A DNA stretch of 64,000 nt from Plasmopara viticola (GCA_001695595.3 MBPM02000142.1:47082-111081), one strand, 5' to 3'. Positions 1 through 10,454 are shown, numbered from the stretch's first letter. The notes: generated by a model from the letters alone, not told the origin. Made by a program: numbers and translations.

Positions 1-1
1 C

Positions 2-880
2 GTGAGAGGGGTGAAAGAACCGAGTGCATTGGCTTTGAAACTGTTAGAGCAGGTCGAACAGGGCAATGAAAACTCGACGTTTGCGTTTGGTAGACAGCCT
101 CCCCTTGTTGTCGTTGGGGAACATGCTCGACAATTAGCGCGTGACTTTGGCTTGGAAACGGCAGGTGAAGATGCCACAGTGCTCGAGAAGTACCAAGTTT
201 CAGAGAAGGCACAAGACGATTGGCTAAAGTGGCATCGACGATTTCAAGACAAAGGGAAGAGTGATGAAAAAGAGGTACATTTGGATACCGTCGGCGCCAT
301 TTGCATGGACCCACGAGGAAACGTGGCTGCTGCTTTGTCCAGTGGGGGGGTGGCATACAAGGTGCCTGGTCGATTGGGGCTCGCAGCATGTCCGCGAATG
401 GGTTGTGCCGCATCGAATGGGGTCAAGAGAGCGAAAACGTGCCGGAAAAGAAAGCGAAGTGACTATCGTGCAATGACAAATGCATATGCCATAGCTTGCA
501 CGGGTCGAGGAGAGCACTTTATACGAAGTAACTTTGCAGGAAAGTTGATTCCGAGACTGACTAAGGATGCGACGTTAGAGCGGGCTTTACGCAAAACTTT
601 TATTGAAGCAAGGAAAGAGAATGGTGGGGTGATGATTGAAGGCGGAGTGCTTGCACTGATCTCACTGAAGGACGATGAGCCAAACGATGGAAACGAAGTG
701 CGTCGAATTCAATTGGGAGCTGCGTTTACTACTCCGTGTATGGGAGTGGGGTACTTGCAATGTAGTGGACGTGGGAAGGCTGAAGCTCATGTACAGATCT
801 TACGCCAGACAGGTTCTTGTGACGTAGCGGATTCAGCAACTGATAGACTGAGTCTTTCTACTCACGTGTCATATTTATGA
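2..880 (+). CDS. Taspase-1-like threonine aspartase (N-terminal nucleophile hydrolase), 5' end outside the window
   Basis: The reading frame is open from the first bases, so the gene starts upstream and only the C-terminal ~290 residues are present. It resembles taspase 1 and the type-2 asparaginase family, which cleave themselves to expose an N-terminal threonine. The hallmark is the LDTVGAI motif near residue 96 of the visible part, where T96 would be the nucleophile, followed by DPRGNVAAALSSGG and a GR-G segment as in the family. Further on, GRGEHFIR matches the conserved GEH-R region of taspases. Between these lies a basic stretch (KRAKTCRKRKR) that could be a nuclear localisation signal or an oomycete insert. 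In animals taspase 1 cleaves nuclear regulators after aspartate; no substrate can be inferred here. The stop is at 878-880. A plain asparaginase is the alternative. Confidence 0.75.
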   Translation: MRGVKEPSALALKLLEQVEQGNENSTFAFGRQPPLVVVGEHARQLARDFGLETAGEDATVLEKYQVSEKAQDDWLKWHRRFQDKGKSDEKEVHLDTVGAICMDPRGNVAAALSSGGVAYKVPGRLGLAACPRMGCAASNGVKRAKTCRKRKRSDYRAMTNAYAIACTGRGEHFIRSNFAGKLIPRLTKDATLERALRKTFIEARKENGGVMIEGGVLALISLKDDEPNDGNEVRRIQLGAAFTTPCMGVGYLQCSGRGKAEAHVQILRQTGSCDVADSATDRLSLSTHVSYL

Positions 881-1182
881 TGAGCGTTTGGCAACAATAA
901 AATTGTAAATATTATTTTGATACTTGTATCTATACTTCAAAGCTGGTGGAATTAATGATCGATTTGGACAGGTTAATTTGCGACCTAGCAATGCCACAAA
1001 CTACTACAAGCAATCAAAAAAAGCAAATGCAAATGTTTGAAACCACTTTTTGTTTGGTCGCAAAAACCATTTTGCTTGAGATGATCATTGTATTCATACA
1101 GCAAGCTTCAAGACCAATTGAGCCTGATGTTAGCGCCAAGGTATTGGTTGCATAGAGGCTGATCAAGAATTCGTAATTTTTG

Positions 1183-1236
1183 TAATGTAATGTATTACGA
1201 TATCGCGTTGCCAAGTTATGCACGTGCTAGGCTCAG
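1183..1236 (-). repeat. LTR-like 54-bp repeat, left copy of an inverted pair
   Basis: This segment is the reverse complement of 6184-6237 with a single mismatch over 54 bases. Read on the minus strand it runs from CTGAGCCTAGCACGTGCATA to a tail of repeated CATTA units. The similarity stops sharply on both sides. A terminal piece of an LTR retrotransposon is the most likely origin, because the right-hand copy continues into a longer GC-rich block. Confidence 0.7.
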
Positions 1237-2466
1237 ATTTTGTAATTTGTCCGTCAAAAATGAACTAATTTATTTTGCTGGATGCCATCATAATCAAGAC
1301 GACTCGTGCAATATTGACGCGACGGTCGTAAACGCAACTATTTTACAAATATGGCAATATTGACTAGATAAAAAGGTAGGCTGCTCTTCGTGTTCGGGCA
1401 CTTGCACAAAAGGCGATAGTCGAACATGCGAGTCGACGTCATTGCCAACGCGAAAAAAAGAAAGAACTCAATCCTGTCCATAAAAAAAAGAAAGTCACAG
1501 ATCGCAATCTGCCTAATACTCTTGATTTCAATGCCAATAGTTATTACAGCCTTTGCATTCTAAAGTACTAGCTTGGGCTTGTCCTTGTTGAACGAATGTA
1601 TGGTGATTCCTACTTATGTAGATGTGTACATCATATGAATTACTTCTTTGTTCTCCAATTACCAATGCGTGTCCATGGCTCAAAGCGTAGAGCCAATAGA
1701 CTCGATGAGGCAAGTACGTGCAATCGAAACGACACAAGATTTATCGATTTCTAATCCGCATCAAATTGCTTGTTCGTATCCTCCGGGCCGATTGTGATTG
1801 CTCGAGAAGCGTTACCTGATATTAAAGCTCAAGCCTTCATAAACGCTCAGTGTAGGGCATGCTCAGCTCTGAATACAGCTGTTAAATTTCGCGGGAATGT
1901 TCTATGCGAACTATCGTGCTCGTTTGGTATTTAATAAGTGGACGTCTCCACAATCCAAAGCGTAGGTACCCACACCTTATGATGGCCGAGGATGGCAAAA
2001 GCATTGGGTACAAAAAGCAAGAAACTACACTTCCTGTTTCAAAATCCTCAGCGAAATCGACGTAGAACCTACAATACAATATTCCTAGGCAAGAAATCGT
2101 AATTGACTGGTAGTAGAAAGCCATCTTACGACCTATACTCGACGACATCAGCTCTTGTATAGCTGCATTTGTAGCGGCCACCAAGTAACGCAAAACGGAT
2201 CATCGCTCTTCGGCGGGAAGCGTTGTCATGCCATACACGCTGATCCCAAAAATTAGAAAATATTTAGCGATTTTTTAAGCTTTCAAGAATTCTCAAAAAG
2301 AAGGTACCATCTTTAGTGTACAGGACTCTGAGTTGACACTGGCGACTGCGTAACTTTTTAATGTAATTGTCGCTCTTCCTCTCCATTTTGAGGAAAGGTG
2401 CAAACGTACAATTTACAGTATATCGTGGAGAACCAGAAACCTTTGCGTTGATGTCGCTAGCTACCG

Positions 2467-2763
2467 ATGTCTCGTGGACGCAGCTTATCGATGATAGGCC
2501 ATAGCGCTGACGACCTCAACCTTCTTTACCAGGCCACGCACAGCTCCAAAATTTTAGAGGCCTCTTCTGGAGGATTGAGTCCAGAGCGCATAGTCGCTCT
2601 GCTTGCGCCTTTCGGGGCAGAGATTGTGGCATTTCGTGCCCGCAATCAAGTTTGGCGCAATTTAAAGGTCATCTTACCGTTGCTTGTTGTGCTTGCGCAG
2701 GTCCTGGTGCCAAAGCTTTCGCGTTTATATATCTCGGGTCACCATATGGCTTATGGAAATTAA
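2467..2763 (+). pseudogene. Possible gene fragment of unknown function
   Basis: This is an open stretch of 98 codons with higher GC than the flanking AT-rich DNA. The protein has a polar N-terminal half and a hydrophobic segment near residues 68-82 (VILPLLVVLAQVLV). I do not recognise a family. No partner exon is visible on either side. It could be a broken piece of a host gene or a chance reading frame. Confidence 0.2.
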
Positions 2764-4403
2764 AATTGACTACTGGGTGAGCTTGAATTCTCCTAGGTAT
2801 ACAAAGCGCATGCGCTTATCAATTTTTTGCTGTGAGCTTATATGATTTATATGATTAAAACTTTGTCCAGTAAGTTCATTTTCAGGTCAAGATCACTTTT
2901 AATATTTGACTTTCAGCCATTTTGCTGCAATTACTTGCCTTATGGCATTCAATCTCAAAAACACAAGTTTCTGGACTTGCTTCGCATTGTGCCAAAACGC
3001 CCAGAGTCACTGCTAGCAAAACATTAATATTAGCTAAATTGTACACATATAATGGCGTCTCGCCGATTGAGCGTGAAACGACATTGCGCAATACAAATTG
3101 TGCAGATGGGGCGTGCTGATCTAACGCGCTTTTGTATTAGCACACACTGCGTAGCATACATTTGACGACGTATGGTCTCTTGGCGACCTAACCAAACTTT
3201 GACAAGGGCCTCGATACGCTTTTTGGAGTAAAGCATCTAAAGTGGACGTCTTGTCTACAGCATTTAGGTATGGGAGATCATGTTGTCTAAAGACACGCTT
3301 GCGGAGCAGCGTCCAAATCTAACAACGTAGACCGCGGCCGATGCAGCCACTAGATGAAACAATTAACCAGTTAAAAATACCACAAAACTTGTCGTGACCA
3401 CCCGGATCAAGCAAAAGAACAGGTAATAATAATATACTACCAGAGCAACAGTACCGAGCTTGACAACAGTGCGGCCACATTTGGTTAGAGCTCCACTCGC
3501 TAGCACTTCTTGAGCTACCGATAGTGAATGCTTATGTCCCTGATCGACCAAAATCACTTTATTGTGTATTGTGAGTCTTGCAGATAATTCATTGCTTTAA
3601 ATTCTACCATTCCTCGCATATGTCACCTCGCGTATATACGGCACTCACAAAATTTATTGCATATGCCTTCACAAATTTAGCATTATTAGCTTACACACTA
3701 GGCGCGATAACGCTTCACCCGTAGCGCTCTTCTTCAAGTTTGCCGCTCACCTTGACGTTATCCTTTGCAACGTGAACGAGCCATCTAGCTTCTCTTTATA
3801 AAAGTTGAGGGACTTGTCGCGCTACATATTGACGCACAATCGGTATCAAATGGTGAAGGGCTTCAAGCCTACCAGGCAAACCGGTATTTAACGAGGATAT
3901 ACTCTCCCTTATGCAACCCTTTATCATGGACCCGATAGCTCTTCTTTGAAGCTAAAACTGCTGAAATCCTGTCGCAAGCCGCCCGATCTCGTCCCTCGAT
4001 GGAAAGTTTGATGCTTCGCCAAGAAAACTGAGTAGTTAATTTGAATACATCAGGGCCAAGTTTGGTGCCCAACCCATTTTTCTGACTGCTTCAAAAGCTC
4101 TCATTGCTCCAGACTCCAACTGTATTTCTATCAAAAGACTGCACATTGGCCTAGCCGCTTCCGACCTTTTTACTCGTGTAACTTATCGGCAAAACCTCTA
4201 TCACTTGCAACAACCGTCTTGGTCTCTCTTGACTTCACCATAAATTATAGATGACTATGCATTACAGCAGAGGCACGCATTTAGAAGTATTAGCAATCTT
4301 AACGCAGCAAATGAGCCTAACACAGTCAACACGTCCAAAAAAATAATGTGAAATTATTTACAGAAAGATGTGATGGTTACCACGTCGGAAACAATGCCTT
4401 CGA

Positions 4404-4803
4404 TCACGTAATGAATTTAATGTTGGCCTGAGCAATAGCGGAACCGTTTGAGATGGATACTCCATTACTCGAAGTTGTTAAAACACAAAGAATATTAGTT
4501 AGAGTTCCAAAATTAGTTGTTCCCCAGCTGTGTGTTCTATTAATACTTGTAGATGGAATTGAGTTGACATCCATGATAGCCTTACCATGAGCTAATACCG
4601 GTTCCAGCACTTATAACTAAAACATATGATAATCCACACAAATCTAACGCAGACCCATCAATCGATAGAAAACCGCTATCAAGATTGCCACTCACGCTTA
4701 ACGCGGAAATTGTTTCAACATCGTTAAGCCGCAAGGATTTTTGATTGCCTGTAGAAATAGTAAAATATCCATTCGGTGCGTTATAATAATAGTGGACGTA
4801 CAC
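4404..4803 (-). pseudogene. Fragment of viral fibre-like protein, second copy
   Basis: Two overlapping reading frames on the minus strand match the start of the fibre-like gene at 14101. Shared features include the block around NGYFTISTGNQ (NGYLTITTYDQ in the other copy), then GNLDSGFLSIDGSALDL, then a later FGTLTNI matching LGTLTNI. A frameshift near 4600 separates the two parts, and the similarity ends near 4404, so only the first ~130 codons survive. It lies head to head with the ATPase fragment at 5203, as in the larger element but in opposite overall orientation. Confidence 0.65.
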
Positions 4804-5079
4804 CCAAAAACTTCATTCCGTGCGTCGCTCTTAAAGTCGTGGCAAATTCGCTCGGCTTCGCTATGATTTCGCGAGATCACGAACACAAAGTCGCTCACAA
4901 CTTGTGGGAATTTGGAAAGGCGCAAATTCTAAATGCAACTGTCTAAGCAAGCCCATCGAAGTTGGAGGAAGAGACATATTTATTCACTATATAAAGCAAT
5001 CGAACATAAGCTTGCAATTTTTGCTAGAAATCTACTGTCCGAAGACTGCAAAAGGATCTGAAATGATAACAGTTAAATT

Positions 5080-5202
5080 AATAAAGGATTTTGCCTTTGA
5101 AGAAGTAGTGATGTGGAATTTATAGCTGCCTTGGCTATTGAATAAAATACTGTTGAAGACCGGAGATGGAGCTGATGGATTGCATCTTTCTATTTCTATA
5201 CA
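5080..5202 (+). promoter_or_regulatory. Shared upstream region of the viral ATPase gene, second copy
   Basis: The non-coding stretch just before the ATPase fragment is recognisably the same as the one before the ATPase at 13876. The best-kept block is AGCTGCCTTGGCTATTGAAT (from 5124), followed by a close match to a TACTGTTGAAGAC block. It lies between the divergent ATPase and fibre genes, so it may have held the promoters of both. Part of it may instead be the eroded start of the ATPase gene. Confidence 0.4.
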
Positions 5203-5520
5203 ATGCAACATTTCTACGAATTAATACCGATTTCGAAATTCAAAAATTTTACAAAGAATCCAAACTTCGAGCTGCCAATTAGAATTTGCATTGCAAGTCC
5301 TAGTAAATTGGGAAAGTCAAACACCTTGCTATATATTATAGCACTTCTGAGCAAATGCTTTTCCAAAATTGTCAATTGTACAAAGACCAACGAGACGCTA
5401 TATGAACACCTCAAAGACACTATCGACAACGTCCAGATGATCGAGAAAGGATCTAGCAAGCGACGTCAACAACTACTTTTAATACTTTTGCAATCAAAAC
5501 AATCTTTTTTCGATCAATAA
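5203..5520 (+). pseudogene. A32-like packaging ATPase fragment, second copy
   Basis: The first 105 codons of an FtsK/HerA-type packaging ATPase are present. The P-loop at 5293-5322 reads ASPSKLGKSN, matching ASPSGLGKSD in the copy at 13187-13876. The two also share the start (MQ-FY), a FELP/FELS segment and a KDTI-NVQMIEKG/KDTICSVQVVEEG block. After residue ~85 the frame runs into poor sequence and stops at 5520, before any Walker B motif. In DNA viruses such ATPases pump the genome into the capsid. This copy cannot be functional. Confidence 0.65.
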
Positions 5521-5589
5521 CAGGACTGGACAGTACTATATTTCATATTATGCGCCGAGAATCTTTCCAATCATGCTCTACAGTTTAGT

Positions 5590-5814
5590 TTGCAGCCAGT
5601 GAAAAATATCACTGGATACATTACTGCGAGCGGATTTCCAATAATACCAGCTATTGCATATACACCTCAGCTCCAAATAGATAATTCTGCATTCAAATTT
5701 ATTATCGAATTCAGCCTAGCTACGTATCTTGCAGCTCAAGCGACTAGTGCTTATGCGGTTAATGTGCCTCGTCGACTTCAATCTTTAAAAAGAAAACAGT
5801 ACTTGGACTTTTGA
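5590..5814 (+). pseudogene. Unassigned open stretch in the viral remnant
   Basis: These are 74 codons without a recognised motif, following the ATPase fragment in the same direction. The composition resembles the viral pieces nearby (isoleucine, serine and alanine rich). It could be the far end of the decayed ATPase gene or a neighbouring viral gene. I see no counterpart in the larger element. Confidence 0.2.
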
Positions 5815-5904
5815 TTACGGCAAAAATTACTATGCTTAATGATAATTGAACATAAATTACCATACAGAGAGGTCTGGCTGTGATTAATTTTAAGCAGAAG
5901 ACTT

Positions 5905-6237
5905 ATATTGCTAGCTTGAAAAAGGTTGAGGTGACGCCCTCCTTCCAAGCGCGGGGGCTAAATGCTCGCGCGCTTCGGGCAGGTGCTCTCGGGCATCTGC
6001 AGGTCTCTAACGAGTCTCACCCTCGACGCGACGGTCTCCAGCACCAAAGCGCCACCTGGGCTCTTACCAAGTCAGAGCTAAGCGAAATAATGGAAGACCC
6101 TCACGACCTCGGTGCTGGCTGCACTGCCCGCCGAACAAGACCCGACGTATGCGGACACCACTCTATGCCGTGGACTAGCCAGACTGAGCCTAGCACGTGC
6201 ATAACTTGGCAACGCGATAACGTAATACATTACATTA
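5905..6237 (+). mobile_element. LTR-like fragment
   Basis: This is a GC-rich block in AT-rich surroundings that ends in CTGAGCCTAGCACGTGCATA (from 6184) and a tail of CATTA units. The last 54 bases occur inverted at 1183-1236. No retroviral coding motif (protease, reverse transcriptase, integrase) is present nearby. It is best read as a solo or truncated LTR. Its left boundary is only estimated from the change in composition. Confidence 0.5.
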
Positions 6238-7079
6238 CATTACTTATATTGCTTATAAGCATAGAGTAAATATCAATGGGCTGAACGGGCTCGTCCACAT
6301 GGAAATTACAAGCGTACTATTTTGATCGTTTCGTGCGGGAGTCGCCACAACAATTGAACTCGTCTCCTTGCTGACATTCAATGTGCAGAGTTAGCTTAAA
6401 GGGCACCAGTCACGTTGTCACCAGACTTTTCCTCGGAAAAATAACAGCAAAGTATAGTCATTTCGCTTCGAGCCCACATGCACCAATTGTTCTGATGTTT
6501 TTCTCATCTCTTCCCACCCATTCGCATCATAGTCAAAGATCTACAATCAAAGGTTCGACCTCTGGAAGCTGCTACGCAATGGCCACTCCTGCCAAAGTTG
6601 TTGTGTGAGCCGTCTTCTCATCACTTTCGCAACTAAGGGTATGTCGCACCATTAATAAACTCAACTTAACAAGATGTTTTTCAAAAAAGATCTGAGAATG
6701 AAGCAACAGGACAAAATGTTAATGGGATTTAAATTAAATGGACAATATTCGCGCAGCTATAACCGCGGCTATATTTTGTATAGTTTTAAGACGCTCTCAT
6801 ACTACATCTAATATCTTGTAAATACAAATTGTACAGAACTGAAGTAGCTAGCATTATTTTCGAGACAGTAAGTGTGTAATTCTGACCACATCTCGAGAGG
6901 TGTGCATGTGTTACGTCAGAGCTGCGCAGTGTTTAAGCTGTACGACTTCCCAATAATCATTGAGACAAAGCACTGAACAATTATAATAAAGCCACTTTCC
7001 GTGTTAAATTGATCGTGTCCAGCTACACAACCGCACTAGAAAACACATTGTTATCATCAGACATCCACACATAAGTAAG
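6238..7079. other. AT-rich intergenic region
   Basis: No gene is visible between the LTR-like fragment and the helix-turn-helix gene. The longest open stretch (6381-6608, plus) has no recognisable motif. Confidence 0.55.
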
Positions 7080-7967
7080 CTATGCAACTTCGACGTACTT
7101 GTTGCCCGAAATCGAAATGTGTGCATTCGCCACACTTGTCTGGTGCGGCAAATTTGTTTCTTTAGGTTCATACGTTACGTAGCTTCGCTTAAGCGTTAGG
7201 TCATTGCGTCGAATGAACTTTGTGACCCAATTCTCGGATGCTTTGAACGTCGAGTCAGATCGTTGAAACATATGCTGGGCCGTCTTGGCAATCCATTTTC
7301 TCGTTACGCGGTCTTTCTTCGCTTTTTCCTGGATTACGACCACCAATAGCTTTTCTTCCGAGCATTCTAAAAACGGTTTCCTACCTCCTCCACCAATTCG
7401 TTTCTTGCCGCCCGAGTCGCCCAAAATCTTGTCTCGATTCTTCCACCACTTGCGAAACGAAGACGCACTCACGTCCCAATCGAGCGCTCTAAAATGTTTT
7501 TCGGCACGGGATGGAATTCCTTTACCGGGACCCATGATCCACTGAATCGCTTCTTTTTTCTTGCTTAAGGAGATGCTTTTCCGCTTGATGGTTGGCGACA
7601 TTGAAGTTGCTTCTAGTGTTGTAGATTTGCAGGCAACGTCCGTAGGCACCGTTGCACTTGCCGGTGCACAATTGCTTGAAGGCACGATGATTTCTGACAT
7701 TCCTGATAATGGCGCGAGACAGGTGGCAGTACTATGCGTTTGTTCCGACTTGATCTTTGGTAGCTGCTCTGGAATAGCTGAGGCATTAAGCTTGATTTGA
7801 GTATGATCTTTTTCGACTTGAGTTTGGGCGCAAAATTGAGCTTGATTAAGCTCATGCTGCGCTTTGATTTGAGCAAGCAGGTGCTGGATGGATGGATCCA
7901 ATGTCCCATCGGGCCTCGTTGCTGCATTCATCAGCGCTATCACTTCATCGGCCGACGGTGCCTTCAT
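7080..7967 (-). CDS. CENP-B/Tc5-type helix-turn-helix protein, transposase-derived
   Basis: The frame opens at 8042, but the likely start is the ATG at 7967 (MKAPSADEVI), giving 295 residues. A polar N-terminal half is followed by two helix-turn-helix units typical of the pogo/Tc5/CENP-B DNA-binding region. The first starts near residue 129 (KRKSISLSKKKEAIQWI) and includes SFRKWWKNRD. The second starts near residue 178 (GGRKPFLECSEEKLLVVVI) and ends in WVTKFIRRNDLTLKR, the usual end of the Tc5 HTH. The catalytic DDE domain that should follow is absent: the protein ends about 45 residues later. It is therefore either a truncated transposon gene or a DNA-binding protein derived from one; such genes are common in oomycetes. 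No inverted repeats were seen. Confidence 0.6.
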   Translation of the reverse strand: MKAPSADEVIALMNAATRPDGTLDPSIQHLLAQIKAQHELNQAQFCAQTQVEKDHTQIKLNASAIPEQLPKIKSEQTHSTATCLAPLSGMSEIIVPSSNCAPASATVPTDVACKSTTLEATSMSPTIKRKSISLSKKKEAIQWIMGPGKGIPSRAEKHFRALDWDVSASSFRKWWKNRDKILGDSGGKKRIGGGGRKPFLECSEEKLLVVVIQEKAKKDRVTRKWIAKTAQHMFQRSDSTFKASENWVTKFIRRNDLTLKRSYVTYEPKETNLPHQTSVANAHISISGNKYVEVA

Positions 7968-8042
7968 GGAGGAGAAACCGATTAATAGACCGCCCTCAAA
8001 AATGTGCAGAATTGCAAATTGACGAACTTGTGTGTGCCACAT

Positions 8043-8650
8043 ATCTTAAGGACAAATTGGGGCAACACGATGAAATTCCTACCAGTTATTTCGGCTTCTG
8101 CATCTGTGTCAGGTAAGCCCATTTCTCGTGCTAGTCACACTTGATTCTTCCGAGGTCGAGTGCGATGAGATCTTGACAGAGTTGAAGGCGGAAGGCGATT
8201 TTAAAAGCTTTTTTTTCTTCGCTCGTCTAGACTACGGAGTAAATGTCTGTCAAGTCGCAAAGGCGGGCATTTTGGTTTATTTGGTCGAGGCCGGATGGTG
8301 CCTGAGTTTGATAAAATGAATTCGTTAAATGACAAGAAACATTTCAAAGTGTCAAGGCACAGGTGAACCATCTCATTCTGAGGTGTTATACGAAAAAAAC
8401 AAATGATACTAATTACAGTGTCGAAAGTTTGACTGGTACTTGGTGCCTGCCCGATTACCGATGGCGTGGTCAATGACTGGACAGACGAGTTTGTTAAAAG
8501 CAAAAGATGTCGAGGTCGAACCTGCCATTGATCACTGATAAGCTCAGCGCGCACTTTAGTTCAATTAGCAACACATGACCTAATGTATTAGTTTTTTCTT
8601 TTGTAAATTTGTAGCATTGAAAGCTAGCAATTATTCGTGAAGTACACCTT
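8043..8650. other. Intergenic region without a visible gene
   Basis: About 600 bases lie between the helix-turn-helix gene and the isomerase gene. Short open stretches occur on both strands but show no motif. The downstream regions of the isomerase gene (minus) probably lie here. Confidence 0.5.
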
Positions 8651-9451
8651 TTACTTAGATTTCTTCTTGTCGCCCAGACGGTCGGTACAGAGCAACACAT
8701 GCCATCCAAACTGAGTCTGTACCTTCATCACCTCGCCCACTTTACCTTCAAACACCGCCTTGTCAAACTGGGGTACCATCTCGCCACGCCCAAACATGCC
8801 CAGGTCTCCTCCTTTCTTACCCGAAGGACAAGTGCTGTGCCTTCCAGCCAATTCCGATAATGTCGCCTTCTTGTCTTCAGCAGCATCGACCTCTTTAAAC
8901 AATTGGTCGGCCTCAGTCTCGGACTTGACCAGAATATGGTAAGCATGAGCACGGGGCCCGCTTCTGCTTCCTCGGGCCCCATAAGCAATGATAATGATAA
9001 GAATTACGGGACCAAGAAAAGGCATAATCTTCATGAGTGTTTGCTTAAGATCGCGGTACTGATCCGGCTCCTCAGTCCCGTTCAGACGGCGAGAGATCAG
9101 CACAAGGTGCCAGCCAAACTGGGTCTTCACCTTGTGAACGACGCCCACCTCGCCCTCAAAAGCTACCCGGTCGAACGCAGGTACCATTTTTCCGCGGCCA
9201 AACGTGCCCAGGTCGCCACCTTTGCGGCTAGAAGGACACGTGCTGTGCTCCTTAGCGAGCTGCGCAAACTTAGTAAAAAGGTCCGGGGACTCGCTTAGCT
9301 GCTCGTTCAATTCATCGGCCTTGGCCTCTGAGTCTACGAGGATATGACTAGCGTGCGCCTGCGTGGCACCCGAAATTGACTCTTGTTGCGCAATGGAGAT
9401 GGCGCAGCACAGAAGTAGCGCCGCCAATATTGCCACGATCTTATGCGCCAT
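8651..9451 (-). CDS. Secreted or ER-lumenal double-parvulin peptidyl-prolyl isomerase
   Basis: The protein catalyses cis-trans isomerisation of prolyl bonds, judging from two complete rotamase (PpiC/parvulin) domains. I take the ATG at 9451 (266 residues) because it is followed directly by a signal peptide (MAHKIVAILAALLLCCAISI); an earlier in-frame ATG at 9478 would add a polar leader. Domain 1 covers residues ~32-122 (AHASHILV, GGDLGTFGRGKMVPAFD, QFGWHLVLI) and domain 2 ~168-262 (AHAYHILV, GGDLGMFGRGEMVPQFD, QFGWHVLLC). A strongly hydrophobic segment at ~143-158 (MPFLGPVILIIIIAYG) separates them and looks like a membrane span, so the two domains might face opposite sides. Each domain carries a conserved HSTCPS motif. 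The lysine-rich end (DKKKSK) could act as an ER-retrieval-like tail if cytosolic. No intron is visible. Confidence 0.85.
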   Translation of the reverse strand: MAHKIVAILAALLLCCAISIAQQESISGATQAHASHILVDSEAKADELNEQLSESPDLFTKFAQLAKEHSTCPSSRKGGDLGTFGRGKMVPAFDRVAFEGEVGVVHKVKTQFGWHLVLISRRLNGTEEPDQYRDLKQTLMKIMPFLGPVILIIIIAYGARGSRSGPRAHAYHILVKSETEADQLFKEVDAAEDKKATLSELAGRHSTCPSGKKGGDLGMFGRGEMVPQFDKAVFEGKVGEVMKVQTQFGWHVLLCTDRLGDKKKSK

Positions 9452-9904
9452 AATGTGCCAATGTGTATGATTCCTCAAAAATAGTACATCAAGGGTGCTC
9501 TCGATGCCTTAGAAAGGGCCCTCTAACTTATTATAATATTCCTTAAAAAACTGAGAAAAAGATAGACGCATGGACACTGAGATATATAGATTGATCTGTT
9601 GTTGCTATCGCTGCTTGCAATGAAAAGAAAGAAAGTTGGACGCAAGCCGGACAAAATGCCGCTCACACTATTAAGCTTGACATCTCAGTGCATCGAAACA
9701 AAGCAACACTCCTCCTCTAATAAAGAATACAAAATAGTTCACACATGGACACTTCGGTAATGTTGATTCCTTTGATGTGTCGTACTACAGGAATATAGTA
9801 ATCAGACATCATAAAGAAATATCAAGTCGTCTTAGGCGAGAAGTATATAGGATTCACAATACATAAATATAGTCATAGAGATAAGAAAAATGTGCAACTT
9901 TATC
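9452..9904. other. AT-rich spacer, left flank of the viral segment
   Basis: No gene is visible. The left end of the decayed virus should lie here or just to the right, but no terminal inverted repeat could be matched by eye to the right flank near 20 kb. Confidence 0.4.
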
Positions 9905-10454
9905 ATGTCGAACGGAGAGTAGTGCGAGCTTGCTCGCAACAAGGAACGATGTGCTAAACATCCAATTATTATAACGGAAGAAATTATTGTCGATGAAACT
10001 AATATAGTAAAAGAAACGCCGCCTCAATTCAATATTTTAGTCGTCGATGAGGTCGAGACACCAGCGCCATCAGTGATCAAGCCCGTCGAGGTCTCGAATA
10101 TCAGCAAAGTTCCACAATTGGATGAGTCGATTGTTGCACCGGTGACCGCAGATGGTGTGGTATGTAAAGATGATCGATGATCGGATTTGGAAGAATTAAA
10201 TAATGCGAATGATCACGCAGAGAAGATTGCGGAAGCGGAGAAAGTTCTTCTTCGAGCAGTACATCGAAACAAGCAAATCAAAGCAATTTGACGTAAAAGC
10301 ATATTCCTTAGACCCCATTAATGTCATCGGAGCGTTCAACGAATACTGTGCCAGCAAGAACATGGATATTGAAGGATTAAAAATGCTTGACAGCAATGCG
10401 TACTTTGGTGGATTCGCTATTGCTTTTACATGCAAAAAGGCAAGAAGACGCTAG
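9905..10454 (+). pseudogene. Decayed viral gene, acidic protein of unknown function
   Basis: From the ATG at 9905 a frame runs to 10291 with only two internal stops (a TAG at codon 6 and a TGA near 10178). It is rich in Glu, Asp, Val and Pro (for example ITEEIIVDET and VVDEVETPAPSV), and its second half looks helical (NDHAEKIAEAEKVLL). A second open stretch in another frame (10203-10454) probably continues the gene after a frameshift and contains DPINVIGAFNEYCASK. I do not recognise the family. Its position directly before the helicase suggests a replication-associated or regulatory viral protein, which is a guess. Confidence 0.4.

Larger units (their letters stand above)
881..4403. other. 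AT-rich region without an intact gene
   Basis: This stretch is AT-rich with frequent stops in all frames. A few short open stretches look coding-like, for example 2467-2763 on the plus strand (98 codons, GC richer than its surroundings) and 1528-2193 on the minus strand, but none has a recognisable motif, so none is called as a gene. It contains one copy of a 54-bp LTR-like sequence at 1183-1236. Confidence 0.6.

Noticed and set aside
1183..6237. A complete DNA transposon bounded by the 54-bp inverted pair
   Set aside because: The inverted copies do not sit at matching sharp ends, the right copy continues into a longer GC-rich block, and no transposase lies between them. Two separate LTR-like fragments explain the data better.
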